Positions 33,358 to 44,867 of a stretch of 64,000 bases of DNA are shown here, piece after piece (the first letter of the stretch is position 1; every line of letters starts with the position of its first letter). A program made the translations under genes and the position numbers. The notes under the pieces were generated by a model. It was not told where the DNA came from. It did no database searches and saw nothing but the letters and a program-made list of their open reading frames with translations. The stretch spans positions 124,001 to 188,000 of the forward strand of contig NC_054389.1 in the NCBI RefSeq assembly GCF_001625195.1, in the 5' to 3' direction. This DNA is from Drechmeria coniospora (Eukaryota > Ascomycota > Sordariomycetes > Hypocreales > Ophiocordycipitaceae).

Positions 33358-34152
33358 TGTTAAAAATACTAGTATTTATACTAGTAAGACTACCCAAATA
33401 GGATACTATCCTATTGCTACTACTACTAGTAGTAACTGCTAGGAGTACTACTACTAGCAAATATGCTATACTATACTGCGAGTATTAGTATGCATATAGA
33501 GTTGACTGATAGTATACAACATACTACTTCTCCGAACTACGACTCGGAGCGACTGCCGGCAGTACTACTGCCAGCCAACCCACTACTACAACCTGACCTA
33601 CATATGTAGTAGTCAGTCGACTACTGGAGTCAATTGATCGGAACACCAATTGACATTCTCCCAACGGATACCAGCCGTTGCCAGCCAAGAGTACTACTCT
33701 TGGCAATTTGAACTATAGTACAGGGACAACCAAGCCGGTGACTCACCGTGCGAATACGACCAAGCAGGTGACCTACTGCGCGGTATAATGGACTGGCCAC
33801 CTGACTTCACAGGCTCGTATATGCGCACATTAGTATGGCAGTTATGGTCTCGACTTAGGCACACTGAGTTGTCGCAGATCGTATATGCGCACATTAGTAT
33901 GGCAGTTATGGTCTCGACCCAGGAACCTAAGGTTGTCGAGGTACTACCTCCAAGACATAAATAGTCCTATTTCTCCTGTACTGTACTTGATAGAAGAATC
34001 GCCTTCGTTTGTATAATTTGGTACTACCAAGTTTGCACTCTTACCCAGTTACTAACTGGCACCCATTTTGCTGTTACCAACAGCGTGATTGATTCCCTAG
34101 TCCGTGCGATATACTTCCACTACCCCTCCTCTTGCGCACCCAAATTGCAAGA
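33358..34152 (+). mobile_element. nested family Y solo LTR, 795 bp, TSD CCAAT
   Basis: Starts TGTTAAAAATACTAG and ends AATTGCAAGA. Perfect 5-bp duplication CCAAT at 33353-33357 and 34153-34157. The outer LTR resumes directly after it with the sequence expected from the 17-kb copy (ATAGAATCAGCCAACTATCG). Confidence 0.88.
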
Positions 34153-34396
34153 CCAATGCGATAGAATCAGCCAACTATCGTATAACTAAAACAGCCATCC
34201 AACTGTATAATGGCCTTAGCCAAACTATCGTTTAAGTAAAACAGCCATTTAACTGTATATTGAATTCAGCCACCCAGCTATAGTACAATAGTATCTCAGA
34301 TCAGTACAATAGTATCTCTGATCAGTACGATAGAATCTCCGGTCAAGCCGTTGAGCAATAGAAATAGCGATCTGTCCAGACCTATAAGGTGCTACT

Positions 34397-35066
34397 TGTT
34401 AAAATACTGGTATTTATACTAGTAAGACTACCCAAATAGGATACTATCCTATTGTTACTAGTAGTACTACTACTAGTAAAGATGCTATACTATACTGCGA
34501 GTATTAGTAAGCATATCGAGTTGACTAATAGTATATAACATACTACTTCTCCGAACTACAACTCGGAACGACTGACGGCAGTACTACTGCCGGCCAACTC
34601 ACTACTACAATACAACTTGTACATGTAGTAGCCAGTCAACTACAGGAGCCAATTGATCGGAATGACAATTGCCGCTCTCCCAGTCGCTACTAGCTACTGC
34701 CAGCCCACAGTACTACTGCGGGCAATCAAACCATTGTGCGACCGAAACGGCGATCAAACCATTGTGCGACTAAACGGGCAATCAAACCACTGTGCAATCA
34801 AACGGGCGATCAAACCATAGTGTAACTGCGCAGCCACAATCTGGACCTACAAGGTACTACTCTGTAGGCATAAATAGCCGCACTTCCCTCGTACTTTAGT
34901 TAGAAGAATAATCGCATTCGTTTGTATAATCCGGTACTACCAATTGTGCACTCTTGCCCAGTTACTAACTGGCACCCCTTATGCTGTTACTAACAGCTTG
35001 ATTGATTCCCTGGTCCGTGCGATTTACTTCCACTACCCCCTCCTCTTGCGCATACAAATTGCAAGA
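34397..35066 (+). mobile_element. nested family Y solo LTR, 670 bp, TSD CTACT
   Basis: TGTTAAAATACTGG to ATTGCAAGA, flanked by CTACT at 34392-34396 and 35067-35071. The outer LTR resumes with CTGTAGACATAAATAG as in the uninterrupted copy at 17.6 kb. Confidence 0.88.
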
Positions 35067-35288
35067 CTACTCTGTAGACATAAATAGCCGCTCTTTTCCT
35101 GCACTTTAGCTAGAAGAAATAATCGCATTCGTTTGTATAAATTGGTACTACTAATTGTGTACTCTTGCTCAATTACTAACTGGCATCCCTTTTTTACTGT
35201 TACTAAAAGTGTAATTGATTCTATAGTCTGTGCGATATACTTCTACTATTCCTTCCTCTTGCGTACATATATTGCAAGAAGTTATAAG

Positions 35289-35459
35289 TGTTATGGTATC
35301 GGGCTTAGCCTGATATAAGAGAACGGAGGGAACCGAGGGACCCACTAGGAAGAACGCACACAACTAGAAGCCCTAGTTGCCAAGTAGTTTTCCCTCCTTC
35401 AAGTCTTTTAATAAACATCATTGAGAGTCCTAGAGCAGCCGCCTAGTGACTCCGTAACA
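35289..35459 (-). mobile_element. LTR-like element, 171 bp, family W
   Basis: Begins TGTTATGG and ends CCGTAACA. It is the reverse of 59802-59977 and 62127-62303 (shared AAGTCTTTTAATAAAC and CTAGAGCAGC blocks). No target duplication is visible (ATAAG left, TCCAT right). Confidence 0.65.
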
Positions 35460-35574
35460 TCCATTTTGGATAGTCCGTGCAACTGTACTTCTACTGTGCA
35501 CCCTTCCCATTTTACCCCTTTATTCCAAAAGGTATTTACCCTTTTTATTTTTAAGATATATATATTAACAAGTT

Positions 35575-36121
35575 TGTTAGTTCGGTTCTGGGGGAAACTG
35601 GAACAAGAGATCTCTTTTAATGGATTCAATTTGGTACGAAAGGAGAGAAAAGAGACTGCCCCTGAGCGGCTACTTTTATCCTCTCTGCAATCGTGCCCCA
35701 TACAATTACGTAATCCTAGTCTACTATTGGCCACTATATACATATAACACACACAGGCGGCTCTTTAAAAAGTGCCAAAAATTGTACTTACCTATTTACC
35801 CCCTATCGACCCAATCTTCGATGCGTATATTTATCTGATTTGTAGATACTAGCCGTTCCAGTACCTTATTAGGCTGGGCCTTTATTATTGCATCGGCTAG
35901 GTTATCGCTACCGTTAATCCAACGGATTTCAGATATCTCCTGTCGCTCGTAGCTCTGTCGTATTGCCATAGTAAATTATTAACCTTTTTTTGGTAGTTGA
36001 TCCTAGTTTAACTAGGCATTCGTATAGCGAATACGAGTCCGTACACATAATAAAGGGGATAATGGGTATCTGTAATCGGCTGGCAATTGTATTTACTGTT
36101 TGGGTTAATACATAGCCCATA
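35575..36121 (-). mobile_element. truncated Copia element: LTR plus end of pol
   Basis: 35575-35749 is a reversed family Z LTR (TGTTAGTTCGG to CATATAACA). Directly adjoining it, 35760-36120 encodes on the - strand the last part of a Copia RNase H, matching the end of the ORF at 44865-46436 (MGYVLTQTV, DSYSLYECLVKLGS), with a frameshift after about 50 residues. It ends abruptly at 36121, where a different repeat begins. Confidence 0.75.
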
Positions 36122-36281
36122 TGTAAGGCGCGCCATAGGCGTGTAGGCCTTATAAGCGAATGTGGGGTGCAGTACCCGCACTAAGTGCGGATACTGGCGG
36201 ATCTTTTGACAGTTTGGCTATATGGTCGAACGGTTAACTGGTCTATTGTCCATATGGGCACACCTCCCCATATGTGTTACA
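36122..36281. repeat. 160-bp dispersed repeat R, copy 1
   Basis: TGTAAGGCGCGCC to GTGTTACA, with TGTAA/TTACA at the ends, as in a small solo LTR. Near-identical copy at 42842-43001. Flanks CCATA and ATTAA do not match. It abuts the truncated Copia fragment and ends 70 bp from the adhesin 2 stop. Confidence 0.7.
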
Positions 36282-36350
36282 ATTAACACACAATAGTACG
36301 GTCAGCGCATTGCCAAGCATGCCAGACTAGCAGCCAGCCTAGAAACCCAA

Positions 36351-38728
36351 TCAACATGACTTGGGATAATAGTTTCCAGGCCACGCATTTGCCGCCGCTT
36401 GCCCCGGAGGCTGGATGGTAAAACCAAAAGCGGATGCCCAGCCGTAGTTACCCATAACGATCCGGAGCGGGTAAAACTGGTTTGCAATCAAGTTGACGTT
36501 TCCGCACGCTTTAGGGTTGACGTAGTTGCCTCCCGTTGCGCTGACTTTCAGCGATGGGGCCCCAGGGGCGGGCTGCTGGTCGCTGCAGGCAAAAGCGTTT
36601 CCGTCTCCAAAGTAGACGTTGGAGATATTGTCGGCATCCGTGCAGAGCTGGTACGATCCGGTAACGGGGGCGCGATAGTAACCTTCGTAAACGAGCGTGA
36701 AGTTGTTGCCGTCCACCATCAATCCTCCGTTCACCGTCCTTTGGTAGCCGATCGCGTACTTCCAGCCGTTATAGCCCACGTTAGAGATGGCGTGTCCAGC
36801 AAAGTTGACGTCGGTATCCTGAACAAAGTAGGTAAGGTTTGTTTGACCGGAAGCAAGTGGCTTGAGTTGATTTATATAGTACGAAGGTCCAGGGTCATTG
36901 CATGCCGCACCCTCGCCGACGGAGCAGCCATATCCGTTGCCGAGCTTGTTGGCGTAATAGTGGACATCGAGACCCCCCGGCGGACATGGGCTTGATGGGT
37001 TTGATGAGTCGGCAAGGTAGCATGGCGCCGGCGTCCCGGAGGGCAGCGGTATCGTAACGATGACTCTCGTCGTGCACGGTCGGGTGCAGCCGGCGGGTGG
37101 TGTGATGGTCGTCGTGCCGGCCCTGATCCCGGGCACCGTTGTGGTGACGACAACGTTAGGGGGTTGAGATGCGGCATTTGTAACGACAATAGTTGTTAAG
37201 CAGCCGCCGTTACAATTGCCCGATGGAAGAAGCGTAAAGGTGCCCGGTGTAGGTCCAGTCGTTGTTATAGTCGTAAACTGCATTCCGCTTGTTACTGTAA
37301 CGATAACGCTAGTTATGCAGCCCTTGGTACAGGTGCTTGGGGGTGCAATGGTTGTCGTTCCAGCCGTCGGCCCGGTTACCGTTGAAGTAACTACTCCTCT
37401 ACTGCTATCGGTTACGGTAACGATAATGCTGGTTATGCAGCCCTTGGTACAGGTGCTTGGGGGTGCAATAGTTGTCGTTCCAGCCGTCGGCCCGGTTACA
37501 GTTGAAGAAACTACCCCTCCACCGACATCGGTTACGGTAACAATAATGCTAGTAACGCAGCCTTTGGTACAGGTGTCTGGTGGGAGAATAGTGGACGTTC
37601 CTGCTATCGGCCCGGTTACCGTCGAGGAAACTATTCCGCTTGCCGGCACTCCAATATCGCTAGCCACGGTGACGATAACGTTGGTAACGCATCCCTTGGT
37701 ACAGGTGTCTGGTGGGAGAATAGTGGACGTTCCTGCTGTCGGCCCGGTTACCGTTGAGGAAATTATTCCGCTTGCCGGCACTTCAATATCGCTAGCTACC
37801 GTAACGATAACGTTGGTAACGCATCCCTTGGTACAGGTGTCTGGTGGGAGAATAGTAGACGTTCCTGCTGTCGGCCCGGTTACTGTTGAGGAAACTATTC
37901 CGCTTGCCGGTACTCCAATATTGCTAGCTACGGTAACGATAACGCTAGTAACGCATCCCTTGGTACAGGTATCTGGTGGGAGAATGGTAGACGTTCCTAC
38001 CGTCGGTCCGGTTACCGTCGAAGAAACTATTCCGCTTGCCGGCACTCCAATATTGCTAGCTACGGTAACGATAACGCTAGTAACGCATCCCTTGGTACAG
38101 GTATCTGGTGGGAGAACGGTAGATGTTCCTACCGTCGGTCCGGTTACCGTCGAGGAAACTATTCCGCTAGCCTGATTTCCATCGCTATCGGCTACGGTAA
38201 TGATGACACTGGTGACGCAGCTCTTAATGCAGGTGTTTGGCGGTAGAATAGTGGAAGTTCCTGCCGTCGGTCCCGTAACCGTTAAAGTAACTATTCCGCT
38301 TGCCGCATCTCCGTTATCATCGGCTGCAGTAACGGTACCGCCGGTAGGGCCGACTGTAATAATTACGGTTGTTACGCAAAGCTCACCACAACCGGGCGAT
38401 GGCAGGATGGTGGTGGTTCCTGGTGTCGGCCCTGTCGTCGTTGCCGTTACAACGCCATAAGTACTACCTTCCTGGTCGGGTTTTACACCCGTGTACGTCC
38501 TGTCGACGGCATGTTAGTCCGTGCAACGCCAATAGGGAAGATGGGAACGTACTTAGTAAGGGCGCTTTCCGACGGACCGGTAAGGCTCATCCCATCACAG
38601 CTGAACTTAAACAAGTGTTCTTCGATAACGACGACAGATCCGAATGCCGGCTTTGCAGGATTTTCACCTCGGGCAAGGCTAAGGAACCCAAGGAGGAAGG
38701 CGACAGGACGAAAGGTTAGAAGCTGCAT
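36351..38728 (-). CDS. GLEYA-type adhesin 2 (774 aa, two exons)
   Basis: Smaller member of the adhesin family. Exon 1 (38553-38728) gives a signal peptide (first ~21 residues, Leu/Phe-rich, ending Ala-Arg-Gly) and a segment with VVVIEEH and a CDG motif comparable to the other two first exons. The 53-nt intron (38500-38552; GTACGT donor, GGACTAAC branch site, GACAG acceptor) is in phase 2, and exon 2 (36351-38499) restores the only long open frame. Residues ~76-545 are 11 repeats of mostly 44 aa (GPTAGTSTILPPDTCTKGC core, CxxxC). The last unit is of the CTRPC type. Residues ~551-774 are the GLEYA-like domain (FTLVYEGYYRAPVTGSYQLC, VYFGDGNAF, FYPLRIVMGN). There is no GPI-type tail. It is transcribed away from adhesin 3 and towards adhesin 1. 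Confidence 0.85.
37220..38330 (-). repeat. 132-bp tandem repeats of adhesin 2
   Basis: Core units are 44 codons, recurring every 132 bp (for example ATTCCGCTTGCCGGCACT near 37633 and 37765). The outer units are shorter or diverged. The four central units are nearly identical. Confidence 0.85.
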
Positions 38729-39701
38729 GGTAGGGGACAATATGAATAGTTCGATATTGAGGTTACTTTGAAGCCACTCAAGATGTTGTTGTAGTTGAAG
38801 AGCCTTACTTTAGTTTGGCAAAGGTGGTGCTTGTGTCTATGAGATTTCGGTTGCGGATGAGGCTGATTTGGATTTGTGCAAGGTGTCCTTCGGGTTTCTT
38901 CGGTATCTCCGGTGTTGGTAATGCATGAACTTGGGCAGCCGGACCTTTTCATCCTTTAATGAACAAAAGCTACACTGAATTTAAGATTTCGAATTCTTGT
39001 TCAAACGGGAATAGACTTGTCGATACGAGTCCCTAGCAGGGCCGATTGGGTCGTGGCTCCAAGCTAGGCTAGACGCAAGGCATGGATAGCCAGGAAGCAG
39101 TTTCGTCATCGTGCAGCCAAGCCGAAGCAGGTGGTGTTGATAGAACAAACCTTAGGATCCACCTGTATGCCCTTCCACCTGGAAGATGATGGAAATCTAG
39201 CAGTCAAGTTACTAGGCTGCGTGGCGAATAGCGAACAGCCGCTTGCCTAGGGCAATGATGTAAAGTGTGTCGAGCTCTGTATTATTACTGGTAGACTATG
39301 TGTACTTAGTGTTAAGTATTTTCGGAGAAAAGCAACCGAGTATGGAGAAGAAGGTTAAAACAGATCCGACCCAACTAAGGGTGGATCATTAGCATTACGA
39401 CTTGCCTATTCTAAGCAAAGGATGTGAACTGGTACGAGCAAAAAATATACTTTGTGCACTATAATGCTCCTTAGCTAACCTTGTACCTACTTATACAGCC
39501 TTTAGAACGGTACCTTACTAAAGACTCGGTACCGTTGGGTGTATATCAGAAGATACGAGTATTGGTTCGGTTCTGGGGGAAGCTAGTAACAAGAGATCTC
39601 TTTCAATAAATCAATTTGGTACGAAGTACTCTGTACTCCGTAGCTGTTATGTAGCGCGCCTTCGTGAGTCAAAGCGTGTTAGTGCGGGCGGAGCGGGGCA
39701 G
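38729..39701. other. 5' flank of adhesin 2; no gene
   Basis: About 970 bp without a supported ORF. A truncated family Z LTR end lies at about 39562-39627 (TAACAAGAGATCTC, GGTACGAA), followed by a TACTCTGTACTCCGTA run. No clear TATA box was found. Confidence 0.5.
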
Positions 39702-40221
39702 TGTTACGAACCAATACGCATGCAGGCTATGACTAAGGACGACAGGGCTAAGACCGAGCTTTAAGTACCAAGCACAAAGACAAGTAGAGTCTGGTACATA
39801 CAGTAGAGGTACGGAGCCAGGTACGAACACAAGAGGCGGTACGTACACAAAGGGGTCACGTGATCGTTAACCGCAGATCACGCCGCTCACCGTGATCCAA
39901 GTGATCCAGCATTAAGGAAGGTCACGTGATCGTTAACCGTGGATCACGCCGCTCACCGTAATCCAAGTGAGCCTGGCTCACGCGGCTCACGGTGATCCAA
40001 GTGATCCAGCAATAAGCAATGAGGGAACGAATACATATATAGGACAGTCCTTACCCATAGATAGTTAGTTCCTCATTGATCAATCTAAGAAATCAGTTCG
40101 CTATTGATTGAGGAGTCCTCAAAGCTCCTTAACGGAACCCTTAGTAGACATACTGTTCACGGCAAGCCTGACTCACTACCTAAGTGACAGAACCCTTAGG
40201 ACGCTTTAAGCATCCGTTACA
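39702..40221 (+). mobile_element. solo LTR, 520 bp, TSD GGCAG
   Basis: Starts TGTTACGAACC and ends CATCCGTTACA. It is flanked by GGCAG at 39697-39701 and 40222-40226. Inside are a 66-bp tandem duplication (39855 and 39921, each starting GTCACGTGATCGTTAACC) and a CATATATAGG promoter-like box near 40033. It is a different family from V, Y, W and Z, with the size and structure of a Gypsy or Copia LTR. Confidence 0.88.
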
Positions 40222-40887
40222 GGCAGGTACCGTTTGGCGGGGCGCGTGCGCGAAAAGGTACTTGTGGTCGGGATCGTTAAGTCAAAAGGGTGCAGTGAAA
40301 AAGATCCACTAATATGCGGCCGGGCGGGTCGGGAAAAATACAAGCGTACGGGCGGAAAATATCGTTAGACGAATATAACGTTACATTGGCCGTAGAGGAG
40401 CCCAGAGCGCTGGTAAATAATCCCCAACAGTAAAACATTTCTTGTCGGGAATTTTGGTATAACAATAGTTGGGTGGGTAGTAAGTGAGGGTGGGGGGGGG
40501 GTTAGTGGTATGTGTATTGGTAGGTATTTTGTATGTATTGGTAGGTTTGGGGGTGGGGCTTAAACAAGAACATATCCATTAAGGTAGCTTAGGCCAGACC
40601 AATAGTAGACTAGAGTAAGTACAGTAGTATTTCTTGGAATAAAGGGGTAAAATAGGAAGGGTGCGCAATGGAAGTTCAGTTGCACGGACTATCCAAAATG
40701 GATATCAATTAAGGCTGTTAGTAACAGCAGGAAGTGCACCAGTCAGTAACTGGGCAAGAAATACAGATTTGAACAAGTCAAATAGTAGTGCCAAGGGACA
40801 ATTCAAAAAGGAAAGACTTGTGTTTCTTGTGCTTGCTTGTGCGCGTGCGTCTTGCGTGCTTGTATATCTAACTATCTAAGAGTGTAG
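40222..40887. other. intergenic with G-rich tract
   Basis: 40487-40560 holds a run of ten G and several GGTAGGT/GGGGGTGGGG blocks. 40660-40790 matches in reverse the short block at 43083-43180 (CAGTTACTGG, CGGATAGTC-like). No gene. Confidence 0.5.
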
Positions 40888-41487
40888 GAAAGGGAGGACC
40901 ATTTTATACCTGAGAGGTATCTGAAAGGGACTATAGACCTGGCTATTCGCTATTGGTCTAAGTCCTCAGCACCCAGTCTATCTGGATTTTCAGACAGCGA
41001 CTTTACAGGTGACTTAGATTCCTCGAAGTCTACCTATGGGTACCTCTTTACCCTAGCAGGTGGACCAATCTGCTGGAAGTCAAAAAGGGCAAGTACAATT
41101 GCTCTTTCAACTGTAGAAGCAGAATCCGATGCCCTACTGGAAGCAATTCGGGAACTCAAATGGCTGGATAGTCTGTTTACAGAAATAGGTAAAAGTCTTC
41201 AAAAACCCATTCCACTTCTGTGCGATAACAATAGATCCATCTCTAACGCCAACGACCCAAATCAGCACTCTCGCACCAAGTACACCTTACTGAAGTTTCG
41301 GTACATTCGGCAAGAAGCAACAAGCGGCTTGGCTAAAATCAGCTATCTGGATACCAAGTCAATGCCTGCCGACGGTCTTACTAAGGCCCTTACTGCTGAT
41401 CTCTTCCAACGATACCTTAGCTTCTCCCATTCCCACACTTATCGTTCTCTTCCCCTTTTCTTCCTCCTTTACTCGAAAATTCTATAG
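40888..41487 (+). pseudogene. Copia retrotransposon pol fragment (RNase H)
   Basis: An open frame of about 199 codons without a start ATG, ending in TAG. It reads RYLKGTIDLAIRY, then the RNase H landmarks SDSDFTGD, SKSTYGYLFTLAGGPICWKS, STVEAESDALLEAIRE, CDNNRS, QHSRTKYT and MPADGLTKAL, in the Ty1/copia order. Reverse transcriptase, integrase and gag are absent and no LTR adjoins. Its downstream sequence (TTCTATAGTCTTTGCA) recurs inverted near 63270, so a second decayed copy existed. It belongs to a different Copia lineage from the element at 44868. Confidence 0.85.
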
Positions 41488-41816
41488 TCTTTGCATATAG
41501 TGCCTTCCTGCTAGTCCGTATCGTAACACCCTTATCTTATTGATTGTCGTTATCCTAGCGTTATGTCTAACCGTACTTTCCCATACAGTTAATAGTTTGT
41601 CCTTACACGTACTAATACCTATGTTTCCTGGCGCGGCGAGGGGGTTGGGCTCTGGCCTAGCCGGAGCCCAGGACCCGTTATGGGCTAGTAGTCCTTGATG
41701 TACGCGAGAGGCCTGTTAATAGCCTCCCTAACCTTTGCGTTACTAACTAGAGGGTCACTTGCAGGAAACTGGCCGTCCAGAGGGTAACAGCCAGCTTCGC
41801 CGTAGGCAGGAATACA
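41488..41816. other. 3' flank of Copia fragment; no gene
   Basis: Retroelement 3' sequence followed by about 200 bp of unassigned DNA; no ORF of note. Confidence 0.5.
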
Positions 41817-42345
41817 TCAGACCAGGATAAATCTCATCTTTGTTAGTGCTTCCCGGACTGCATTATGCAGTAAGTAGAGAGCGAGATTACGTTCCCACTC
41901 CCAGGCGTGCATCTCAGGCCCGTCCGTATATTCGAGGCGGACACGCATGTTATCGGCGAACTGGTTGGTCGAAACAACCTGGCTCCTGTCTATAAAGTTT
42001 GCGAAAACGCTATCGTTAAGATGATTACGGTAGTCGTACATACCAGCCAATGCGAGCCGATAAGCCGTTTCTACAGGAACATAGCCACAGATTAAGTGCC
42101 GGGATCCATACATTATTGTAGAGAGAGGCATTGGACGCAACTCCGTTAATAATTATGTCCAGATAAATCTTCTATTGGGGCGTATGGAGAGGCATAGCCT
42201 TACAGAATTTGACCGGGTCCCCGCGAGTCCTATCGAATCAGTGCTTCTCCGCATACTTTGGAGGCCAACGTTCCGGTTGTAAGGCCGTAGGCATAGCAAG
42301 GACTGCAGTAACAGCTATGCCGGCAACAAGAGTAGTAAGGTACAT
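41817..42345 (-). pseudogene. broken gene for a small secreted protein
   Basis: An ATG at 42345 opens a clear signal peptide (MYLTTLVAGIAVTAVLAMP), then a frame with a TGA at codon 36 and a TAG about 24 codons later. Between and after the stops the frame still reads like protein (FDRTRGDPVKFCKAMPL; LDIIINGVASNASLYNN). A frameshift near 42110 then leads into the 107-codon frame at 41817-42140, rich in charged and aromatic residues. An intron covering the stops is possible (GTAAGG at about 42190), but the TGA precedes it. I recognise no domain. Two stops plus a frameshift suggest decay, possibly through C-to-T changes. Confidence 0.45.
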
Positions 42346-42841
42346 CTTAAGGAGTGTAACGCTATTAGCCCCGCCTTCTGGTTCTGTTGTAAAGAATGTT
42401 GTGTGTTTGCTTGTTCTTTCTTGTCTCGAATAAGAGTAACGGAGTGGCCGGTTTGAATAATAGAGCAATTGTTAATTCTTCGACTTGTTATCGTTTGGCT
42501 GGAAGAAAGGCCGTCTTTTTATATTTCGGTTTGTATTTATTAGTTATTTGCGCCGATAATGTTGTTGTAGAAGTAACTGGCAGCGGGTTAACCCTGGAGT
42601 AGGTCTAAGTATTTCCTTTATGGTCAGTAACCCTTAAATTTATAAGATATTCCTGCTTTTGACTATTTGATCTTACTGTACTCTGTACGGAGTAAGTCAA
42701 TGACCCGTTCTACTTTGTATTCTATTTCCTTTTCTGTTTCGATTTCGTAATGTAGTTTTGGGTTCCTTAGTGTTAGTTGTAATAGTACTCCGTAAGAAGG
42801 TAGGAAATTAGGTGGATTCGCATAACTTTACGTAACGAAAG
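42346..42841. other. intergenic; no gene
   Basis: AT-rich, with TACTCTGTACGGAGTA near 42677 and another TACTCCGTA at 42786. Nothing else was seen. Confidence 0.5.
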
Positions 42842-43001
42842 TATAAGGCGCGCCATAGGCGTGTAGGCCTTATAAGCGAATATGAGGTGCAGTACCCGCA
42901 CAAAGTGCGGATACTGGCGGATCTTTTGACAGTTTGGCCATTTGGTCGAACGGTTAACTGGTCTATTGTCTATATGGGCATACCTCCCCATATGTGTTAC
43001 A
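42842..43001. repeat. 160-bp dispersed repeat R, copy 2
   Basis: Same orientation as 36122-36281, with few substitutions including a G-to-A at the second base. Flanks GAAAG and CCTTT do not match. Confidence 0.7.
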
Positions 43002-43382
43002 CCTTTCCTATACTCCTAGATAGGAGCAATAAGAACAAGAACAAGTAAGTCTTTCTTTCTGAATCGCATCTGGGCACTACTATTTGACTTGTTCAAATCT
43101 GTATTCCCTGCCCAGTTACTGGTGTGTTACTAACAGCATCGATTGATATCCATTTCGGATAGTCTGTGCAACTATACTTCTATTCAGTTACAACCGTAGA
43201 CGGACGATAAGGTGTTGCATGCATCGTGCGCATATTACAAATGCAACCTTTCCGATTCTTCTTCCCCCCCCAATTTTAAAGACTTCTACACGCGCCAATT
43301 ATTATGGCAGTTATAGTCTCGACCCAGGTGCACAAGGCCATTAAAGTATTACATTACAAGCATATAGTCCCATTTCCCTTGT

Positions 43383-43649
43383 ACTTTACTTAATAGAACA
43401 ATGGCATTTATTTGTATAATTTGGCACGCCCAAGTTTGCACATTACGGTTACTTTTACCCAGTTACTAACTGGTGCCCATTTTGCTGTTACTAACAGCGT
43501 AATTGATTCCCTGGTCCGTGCAATAAACTTCCACTGCCCCTACTTCTTGTGCACACAGATTGCAAGAATAAGTAGTCTTTTTCCCCTTCCAAGTCTTTTA
43601 ACAAACTTTATTGAGATTTCTAGAGCAGCTGCCTAGTAACTCTACAACA
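43383..43649. mobile_element. partial family Y LTR joined to partial family W LTR
   Basis: 43383-43567 matches the last part of family Y LTRs (TTTGTATAATTTGG to ATTGCAAGA). 43573-43649 matches the reversed inner part of family W (CCAAGTCTTTTAACAAAC to CTACAACA). The same Y-then-inverted-W order occurs at 35.07-35.46 kb, so this is a decayed copy of that composite. Confidence 0.6.
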
Positions 43650-44867
43650 CCACTGTGCGCTTTTTAATGTCTACTACAATTTAGCAGGAGAAATCAGCTC
43701 GGATGTAGCGGAAGCACTGTGTTGGCCGTTGTGGTAGGCGGTAAGCGCGCTTGCAAGAATCCACCGTAGCGCTGGGCTTAATTGGGCAAGCGGTGGACTT
43801 TGCCGAGACTTGATACTTGAAATCGCGAGGCGGGCCGTAAGCAAATGCCGCAGGATGTCGCGGGAGTCACCTACCAAAAGTGGCGGCATTTAGATAGTAG
43901 TAGCCGTTATAGTTGTGAAGATGTTTGCAATTGAAGATGATGGAATAAAATTGTGTACGTTACAAAGGTGGTGCGAGGAATCCGAGGGCCTATAAAGGTG
44001 GTGCGTGGCACGGTTATGTAAGTACTGTACTCCGTACATGTCAATACTCCATACCCTGTAGCAATGTCAGCCGAAGCATGGCCCTGTAATAACTCCGTAC
44101 TATTAACAGGTACCTACTTAGGTAGGATTGTGATGTAATTACTCGTAACAGTACTCCGTAGGAAGGCAGCAATACATATACATGTACTCCGTACCCTTGG
44201 TTGTAATTGTACTGTACAGTAATACTTACTTGCAGTATTAATACTTGCAGTATTACTCGCAGTAAGTACTTACCATTACGTAGTTGTAGATCATGTTGCA
44301 ACACCTGCTCAAAACACCTACCTTGGTATCCAGTCCATCCCGACGAAAGATGTCGTGAATAAAACAATAACTACGGAGTATTGTCCGACAGAATATAGCA
44401 ACGGAATATAGTCATGTTTTTTTTACTTCCACGCATGCCCGGAGAAAGTGCGGAATACTTGCCTCGTATTGTACCGTGTACAGTCAAGTACAATGTGCTG
44501 CGTATGACGCTGCGGGACCTGGTGCTCCAATTGCCAGGCCTGAGCACTAAAATTGGCATGACGCATTCTTCATGATTCAGCACGGCGAGGCAGCGCTTAT
44601 AATATATCTAGACTGGGAAGACTCTGAGAATAATCGTCTTGATGCGCAGTAAGTCAAGGAGATTATAGTACAACTCTTTTTAAGTAGATAAGGAATGGGC
44701 GATACTAAGAAGCAGTAGGCATTTTATTCGGCTTAACAGCTATCGAACAGATGTATTTATCTTTACATTGTATATATAGTTATTGTACGGAGTAATGGTA
44801 ATGCTAACATTGTATTAGCAATGCATACTATTGTTGTGCGCGCAATGCGTTAATAGCGCCTATTGTG
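43650..44867. other. intergenic with many TACTCCGTA motifs
   Basis: No gene. 44020-44240 carries repeated GTACTCCGTAC-like palindromes and AGTATTACTTGCAG runs. 43674-43889 holds a short - strand ORF without a recognisable domain. Confidence 0.45.

Larger units (their letters stand above)
32979..35279 (+). mobile_element. family Y solo LTR interrupted by two younger Y LTRs
   Basis: The outer copy consists of 32979-33357, 34158-34396 and 35072-35279, about 826 bp when pieced together. It starts TGTTAAAATACTAG and ends ATTGCAAGA. It was split at CCAAT by 33358-34152 and at CTACT by 34397-35066. The outer copy itself has no matching flanks (CTACT left, AGTTA right). Short ORFs inside are not genes. 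Confidence 0.8.

Noticed and set aside
36122..36281. Repeat R as a tRNA-derived SINE
   Set aside because: A GGTCGAAC block resembles box B, but no box A lies at the right distance and no A-rich tail is present.
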